From Streptomyces sp. SAI-127 (GTDB lineage: Bacteria; Actinomycetota; Actinomycetes; Streptomycetales; Streptomycetaceae): 64,000 bases of DNA. The stretch covers positions 6,778,501-6,842,500 of the forward strand of contig NZ_JARXYJ010000001.1 of NCBI RefSeq assembly GCF_029894425.1, written 5' to 3'. The notes beneath the pieces are model-generated. The model did not search any database and was not told where the DNA came from. It saw only the letters and a program-made list of their open reading frames with translations. The position numbers and the translations under genes are program-made. Below, piece by piece: positions 60,346-64,000 of this stretch; within the stretch, counting starts at the first letter, position 1; each line of letters begins with the position of its first letter.

Positions 60346-60939
60346 ATGCGACCCCTTTCGATCTCCGGTGCCTGGGTGTTCGAGCCGAAGGTCTTCCCCG
60401 ACGGCCGGGGCAGTTTCCACGAGTGGTTCAAGGCCCCGGTCTTCGCGGAGGCCGCGGGCCACCCGCTCGGCCTGGCCCAGGCCAACATGTCCGTCTCCAG
60501 CCGGGGCACCCTGCGCGGCATCCACTTCGCCGACGTGCCGCCCGGGCAGGCCAAGTACGTCAAGTGCGTGCGCGGCGCGGTCCTCGACGTGATCGTGGAC
60601 ATCCGGACCGGCTCGCCGACCTTCGGCCAGTGGGAGATCGTCCGCCTGGACGACCAGGACCACCACGCCGTCTACCTCTCCGAGGGACTCGGCCACGGGT
60701 TCATGGCGCTCACCGACGACGCCACCGTGGTCTACCTCTGCTCGGAGGGGTACGCACCCGAGCGCGAGCACGGCGTCCACCCGCTCGACCCGGAGATCGG
60801 CATCGAGTGGCCCGAGGGGGTCGCCCCCCTGCTCTCTCCCAAGGACGAGCAGGCGCCCACCCTGGCCGAGGCCCGCGAGCAGGGGCTGCTGCCCTCCTAC
60901 GAGGAGTGCGTGGCCTACCGGGAGAGCCTCGGCTCCTGA
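60346..60939 (+). CDS. rmlC: dTDP-4-dehydrorhamnose 3,5-epimerase
   Basis: A 197-residue cupin epimerase. Catalytic His60 in TLRGIHFADVPPGQAKYVK, Lys70, and Tyr130 in ATVVYLCSEGY fit RmlC; GLGHGFMAL is the conserved barrel strand. Last gene of the cassette, 10 bases after the glycosyltransferase. With RmlA, B and D it gives a full dTDP-L-rhamnose route. Order A-B-D-GT-C is unusual but complete. Confidence 0.93.
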   Translation: MRPLSISGAWVFEPKVFPDGRGSFHEWFKAPVFAEAAGHPLGLAQANMSVSSRGTLRGIHFADVPPGQAKYVKCVRGAVLDVIVDIRTGSPTFGQWEIVRLDDQDHHAVYLSEGLGHGFMALTDDATVVYLCSEGYAPEREHGVHPLDPEIGIEWPEGVAPLLSPKDEQAPTLAEAREQGLLPSYEECVAYRESLGS

Positions 60940-60969
60940 CCCACAGGTGTGCACGAGGCGGGGCCCGGT

Positions 60970-60999
60970 TTGACCCGTTCGGCCGTGGCCCCGTAACCT
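60970..60999 (+). promoter_or_regulatory. rplU promoter
   Basis: TTGACC (60970-60975) and TAACCT (60994-60999) are 18 bases apart, the best vegetative promoter in the window. It predicts a leader of about 140 bases. Confidence 0.75.
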
Positions 61000-61007
61000 A
61001 GACCGTC

Positions 61008-61131
61008 GGCGTGTCCACTGGTGACACGCCACATCCCCGTAAACCTCTTCCTCTCGGGTCTCTGTTCTGGCCGGGAGAGGCCGCTCGCTCTGCCGGGCGG
61101 CTGGACTGCGGGGGTGCCGTTCCCGAGCGAG
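61008..61131 (+). promoter_or_regulatory. Structured rplU 5' leader
   Basis: A hairpin GGCGTGTC/GACACGCC (61008-61015 with 61023-61030) is followed by a long-range pairing CTCGCTC (61084-61090) with GAGCGAG (61125-61131) just before the start region. It may be an autoregulatory leader of the L21 type. Confidence 0.45.
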
Positions 61132-61145
61132 AGAGTGAGATCCGC

Positions 61146-61466
61146 GTGTACGCCATCGTGCGCAGCGGTGGTCGCCAGCACAAGGTTGCTGTCGGCGACA
61201 TCGTTGAGGTTGACAAGATTTCCACTGCCAAGGTTGGCGACACGGTCGAGCTCTCGACCCTGCTCGTTGTCGACGGCGAAGCTGTCACCAGCGACCCGTG
61301 GGTGCTGGCCGGCATCAAGGTCCAGGCCGAGGTCGTGGACCACCACAAGGGCGTCAAGATCGACATCCTTCGCTACAAGAACAAGACCGGCTACCGCCGT
61401 CGTCAGGGCCACCGCCAGCAGTACACGGCGATCAAGGTCACTGAGATCCCCGCGGCTGCGAAGTAA
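61146..61466 (+). CDS. rplU: 50S ribosomal protein L21
   Basis: A 106-residue ribosomal protein beginning [18 protein letters not shown], with the conserved basic tail [17 protein letters not shown]. The GTG at 61146 gives the standard N-terminus. It starts the conserved rplU-rpmA-obg group; rpmA follows 14 bases later. Confidence 0.98.
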   Translation: MYAIVRSGGRQHKVAVGDIVEVDKISTAKVGDTVELSTLLVVDGEAVTSDPWVLAGIKVQAEVVDHHKGVKIDILRYKNKTGYRRRQGHRQQYTAIKVTEIPAAAK

Positions 61467-61480
61467 GGGACTGAGGAGAG

Positions 61481-61735
61481 ATGGCACACAAGAAGGGCGC
61501 ATCGTCCACCCGTAACGGTCGTGACTCCAACGCTCAGCGCCTCGGCGTGAAGCGTTACGGCGGTCAGGTCGTCAACGCGGGCGAGATCCTGGTCCGCCAG
61601 CGCGGCACCCACTTCCACCCCGGCGCGGGCGTCGGCCGTGGCGGCGACGACACGCTGTTCGCCCTCGAGGCCGGTTCGGTGCAGTTCGGCACCAGCCGTG
61701 GCCGCAAGGTCGTGAACATCGTTCCGGTCGCCTGA
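61481..61735 (+). CDS. rpmA: 50S ribosomal protein L27
   Basis: An 84-residue protein with [20 protein letters not shown] at the N-terminus, reaching into the peptidyl-transferase centre. There is no N-terminal cleavage extension of the firmicute type. TGAGGAGA precedes the ATG. A hairpin lies between it and obg. Confidence 0.98.
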   Translation: MAHKKGASSTRNGRDSNAQRLGVKRYGGQVVNAGEILVRQRGTHFHPGAGVGRGGDDTLFALEAGSVQFGTSRGRKVVNIVPVA

Positions 61736-61747
61736 TCGGAAACTTTC

Positions 61748-61795
61748 GCGAGGCGGACCTCACTTCCCTGGTGGGAAGGCGGGTCCGCCTTTCGC
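61748..61795 (+). terminator. Hairpin between rpmA and obg
   Basis: AGGCGGACC (61751-61759) pairs with GGTCCGCCT (61782-61790), with three further pairs beyond a two-base bulge. It could reduce read-through into obg. Confidence 0.6.
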
Positions 61796-61840
61796 GTGTT
61801 AAGCCAGTAGTACTCGTGACGTTTTTGGAGGCACCGAACC

Positions 61841-63277
61841 ATGACCACCTTCGTGGACCGCGTCGAACTGCATGTCGCCGCGGGTAACGGAGGTCACGGC
61901 TGTGCCTCCGTCCACCGTGAGAAGTTCAAGCCGCTCGGCGGCCCGGACGGCGGTAACGGCGGTCGTGGCGGTGACGTGATCCTCACCGTCGACCAGTCCG
62001 TCACCACGCTGCTCGACTACCACCACTCCCCGCACCGCAAGGCCACCAACGGCAAGCCCGGCGAGGGCGGCAACCGCTCCGGCAAGGACGGCCAGGACCT
62101 GGTCCTGCCGGTGCCGGACGGCACCGTCGTCCTCGACCGGCAGGGCAACGTCCTCGCCGACATGGTCGGGCACGGCACCTCCTACGTCGCCGCCCAGGGC
62201 GGCCGCGGGGGCCTCGGCAACGCGGCGCTGGCCTCCGCCCGCCGCAAGGCCCCCGGGTTCGCGCTGCTCGGCGTGCCCGGAGACCTCCAGGACATCGTCC
62301 TGGAGCTCAAGACCGTCGCCGACGTGGCGCTGGTCGGCTACCCGAGCGCGGGCAAGTCCTCGCTGATCTCGGTGCTGAGCGCGGCCAAGCCGAAGATCGC
62401 CGACTACCCCTTCACCACGCTGGTCCCGAACCTGGGCGTGGTGACCGCCGGCTCGACCGTCTACACCATCGCCGACGTGCCGGGCCTGATCCCGGGCGCC
62501 AGCCAGGGCAAGGGCCTGGGCCTGGAGTTCCTGCGGCACGTGGAGCGCTGCAGTGTCCTCGTGCACGTCCTGGACACCGCCACGCTGGAGTCCGACCGCG
62601 ACCCGCTCTCCGACCTCGACATCATCGAGGCGGAGCTCCGGGAGTACGGCGGCCTCGACAACCGTCCCCGCATCGTCGTCCTGAACAAGATCGACGTACC
62701 GGACGGCAAGGACCTCGCCGAGATGGTGCGGCCGGATCTGGAGGCGCGCGGTTACCGCGTCTTCGAGGTGTCCGCCGTCGCACACACGGGGCTGAAGGAG
62801 CTGTCCTTCGGTCTCGCCGATCTGGTCGGCAAGGCGCGGGCCGCCAAGCCCAAGGAGGAGGCGACCCGGATCGTCATCCGGCCCAAGGCCGTGGACGACG
62901 CGGGCTTCACCGTGGTCCGCGAGGAGGACGGGCTGTACCGGGTGCGCGGCGAGAAGCCGGAACGCTGGGTGCGGCAGACCGACTTCAGCAACGACGAGGC
63001 CGTCGGTTACCTCGCCGACCGCCTCAACCGCCTCGGTGTGGAAGACCAGTTGATGAAGGCGGGCGCCCGCTCGGGCGACGGCGTCGCCATCGGCCCCGAG
63101 GACAACGCGGTCGTCTTCGACTGGGAGCCGACCGTCATGGCCGGTGCCGAGATGCTCGGCCGGCGTGGCGAGGACCACCGCTTCGAGGAACCCCGGCCGG
63201 CCGCCCAGCGCCGCCGCGACAAGCAGGCCGAACGGGACGAGGCGACCCAGGAGTTCGACGACTTCGAGCCGTTCTGA
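61841..63277 (+). CDS. obg: GTPase Obg/CgtA
   Basis: A 478-residue ribosome-assembly GTPase, implicated in aerial mycelium onset in Streptomyces. The glycine-rich Obg fold spans 1 to about 158, the G domain carries GYPSAGKS at 166-173, DVPGLIPGA and VLNKID, and the actinobacterial C-terminal OCT domain follows at about 340-425 with an acidic/basic tail. TTGGAGG lies upstream of the ATG. Confidence 0.97.
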   Translation: MTTFVDRVELHVAAGNGGHGCASVHREKFKPLGGPDGGNGGRGGDVILTVDQSVTTLLDYHHSPHRKATNGKPGEGGNRSGKDGQDLVLPVPDGTVVLDRQGNVLADMVGHGTSYVAAQGGRGGLGNAALASARRKAPGFALLGVPGDLQDIVLELKTVADVALVGYPSAGKSSLISVLSAAKPKIADYPFTTLVPNLGVVTAGSTVYTIADVPGLIPGASQGKGLGLEFLRHVERCSVLVHVLDTATLESDRDPLSDLDIIEAELREYGGLDNRPRIVVLNKIDVPDGKDLAEMVRPDLEARGYRVFEVSAVAHTGLKELSFGLADLVGKARAAKPKEEATRIVIRPKAVDDAGFTVVREEDGLYRVRGEKPERWVRQTDFSNDEAVGYLADRLNRLGVEDQLMKAGARSGDGVAIGPEDNAVVFDWEPTVMAGAEMLGRRGEDHRFEEPRPAAQRRRDKQAERDEATQEFDDFEPF

Positions 63278-63328
63278 GTGAATGCCGGGCGACGTCCCGG
63301 CATACCGGAAGACAACCAACCGCCCTTC

Positions 63329-63366
63329 CTGTGAGTCGTACGGGGCAATCCGTACGACTGTCACAG
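63329..63366 (+). promoter_or_regulatory. Hairpin touching the ribosome binding site of the FG-GAP gene
   Basis: GTCGTACGG (63335-63343) pairs with CCGTACGAC (63350-63358), extended by CTGTGA/TCACAG (63329-63334 with 63361-63366). Its right end overlaps the AGGAGG site at 63365-63370. It may be the obg terminator or a translation switch. Confidence 0.55.
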
Positions 63367-63380
63367 GAGGGGGACGCGGC

Positions 63381-64000
63381 ATGCGCGTACAACGAAGAGG
63401 GTGGCGCACGGGGCTCGCCGTCGTCCTGGCGCTCGGCGGGGTCGTCGCCCTGCCCACCGCCGCGGGTGCCGCGGGTGCCGCCCCTCACCAGACGCGGAAC
63501 GACTTCAACGGGGACGGCTACGCCGACCTCGCGGTGGCCGCGCCCGACGGGACCGTCGCGGGGAAGGCGAAGGCCGGGTTCGTCGGCGTGCTGTACGGCT
63601 CGGCGAGCGGCCTGAAGACCGCCACGAAGCAGGTGTTCAGCCAGAACAGCGCGGGGATACCGGGCACCGCCGAGGCGGGCGACCGGTTCGGCAGCGCGCT
63701 CACCACCGCCGACCTGGACCGGGACGGATACCCGGACCTGGTCGTGGGCGTGGGCGGGGAGGACGGCGGTTCCGGTCGGGTGCAGGTCCTCTGGGGCGGC
63801 GCCCGCGGTCTGGCGGGGGGAGCCACCCTCGCCTCCGGGTCGGCGTACGACCGGCTCGGCGCCGAGGGCCGGCTCGCGGCGGCGGACATCGACGGGGACG
63901 GCGCGAGCGATCTGCTGACCGTGGTCGCTCAGCACGACCTGTCGGCGATCGGCGGGCCCTTCACCCGCAACGGCTCGGCCACCGGGAAACGCCAGGTGGT
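63381..64000 (+). CDS. Secreted FG-GAP/VCBS repeat protein, N-terminal part
   Basis: The frame is open from the ATG at 63381 to the window end (206 residues seen). A signal peptide (basic start VQRRGWR, then LAVVLALGGVVALPTAAGA) precedes FG-GAP repeats with calcium loops: DFNGDGYADLAVAAP near 41, DLDRDGYPDLVVGV near 114 and DIDGDGASDLLTVV near 171. These form an integrin-alpha-like beta-propeller outside the cell. GGAGGGGG precedes the ATG at good spacing. Such proteins are common in Streptomyces; ligand and role are unknown. Confidence 0.88.
   Translation, partial: MRVQRRGWRTGLAVVLALGGVVALPTAAGAAGAAPHQTRNDFNGDGYADLAVAAPDGTVAGKAKAGFVGVLYGSASGLKTATKQVFSQNSAGIPGTAEAGDRFGSALTTADLDRDGYPDLVVGVGGEDGGSGRVQVLWGGARGLAGGATLASGSAYDRLGAEGRLAAADIDGDGASDLLTVVAQHDLSAIGGPFTRNGSATGKRQV

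Overview
The window is a very GC-rich stretch of actinobacterial chromosome. Gene content and order point to Streptomyces: tig-clpP1-clpP2-clpX, valS-folC-DUF4233-ndk, mreBCD-mrdA-rodA, then a radical SAM pair, RNase E and rplU-rpmA-obg, with GTG starts, 4-bp ATGA/GTGA overlaps, and a GC-rich noncoding block of a type common in Streptomyces intergenic DNA. It looks like the conserved chromosome core with several accessory insertions. I see no insertion sequence, prophage, integrase or CRISPR array.

Bases 1-24.9 kb are the more variable part. They hold the end of an FGGY sugar kinase, a histidine phosphatase, a DUF574 methyltransferase and an amino-acid permease. A minus-strand sulfur-scavenging operon follows (ROK regulator, cysteine-rich leader peptide, ABC binding protein, permease, ATPase, flavin monooxygenase, TauD-type dioxygenase; 9988 down to 3739). 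Next come bioY, an FAD oxidase, an LPKTG wall protein divergent from a large membrane Ser/Thr kinase, a second permease, rpiB, a Nei/Fpg glycosylase, an Eis-like acetyltransferase, a SpoIIE-type phosphatase, an alarmone-hydrolase-like HD protein, an acyltransferase and two small membrane proteins.

From 25.0 to 46.9 kb is housekeeping DNA: tRNA-Gly and tRNA-Pro, trigger factor, the Clp proteases with a candidate ClgR operator, valyl-tRNA synthetase, folylpolyglutamate synthase, NDP kinase, the MreBCD/PBP2/RodA wall-elongation operon, a CYTH-CHAD protein and a B12-binding radical SAM protein.

From 47.0 to 50.0 kb an accessory block separates that radical SAM protein from its usual DUF2344 partner: a secreted 79-residue Cys peptide, a TerD protein, a GNAT, and a 425-residue membrane protein built from tandem hydrophobic repeats. 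RNase E follows. A dTDP-sugar cassette with a TarS-like wall-polymer glycosyltransferase (55.4-60.9 kb) then sits between rne and rplU. The window ends with rplU, rpmA, obg and the start of a secreted FG-GAP protein.

The most unusual signals are the cysteine leader peptide with four periodic GGGAAA repeats in front of the sulfonate operon, the repeat membrane protein, the duplicated linker modules of the kinase, a 19-bp perfect inverted repeat touching an oxidase start codon, and a recurring exact 6-nt spacing between a -10-like hexamer and the start codon that suggests many leaderless transcripts.
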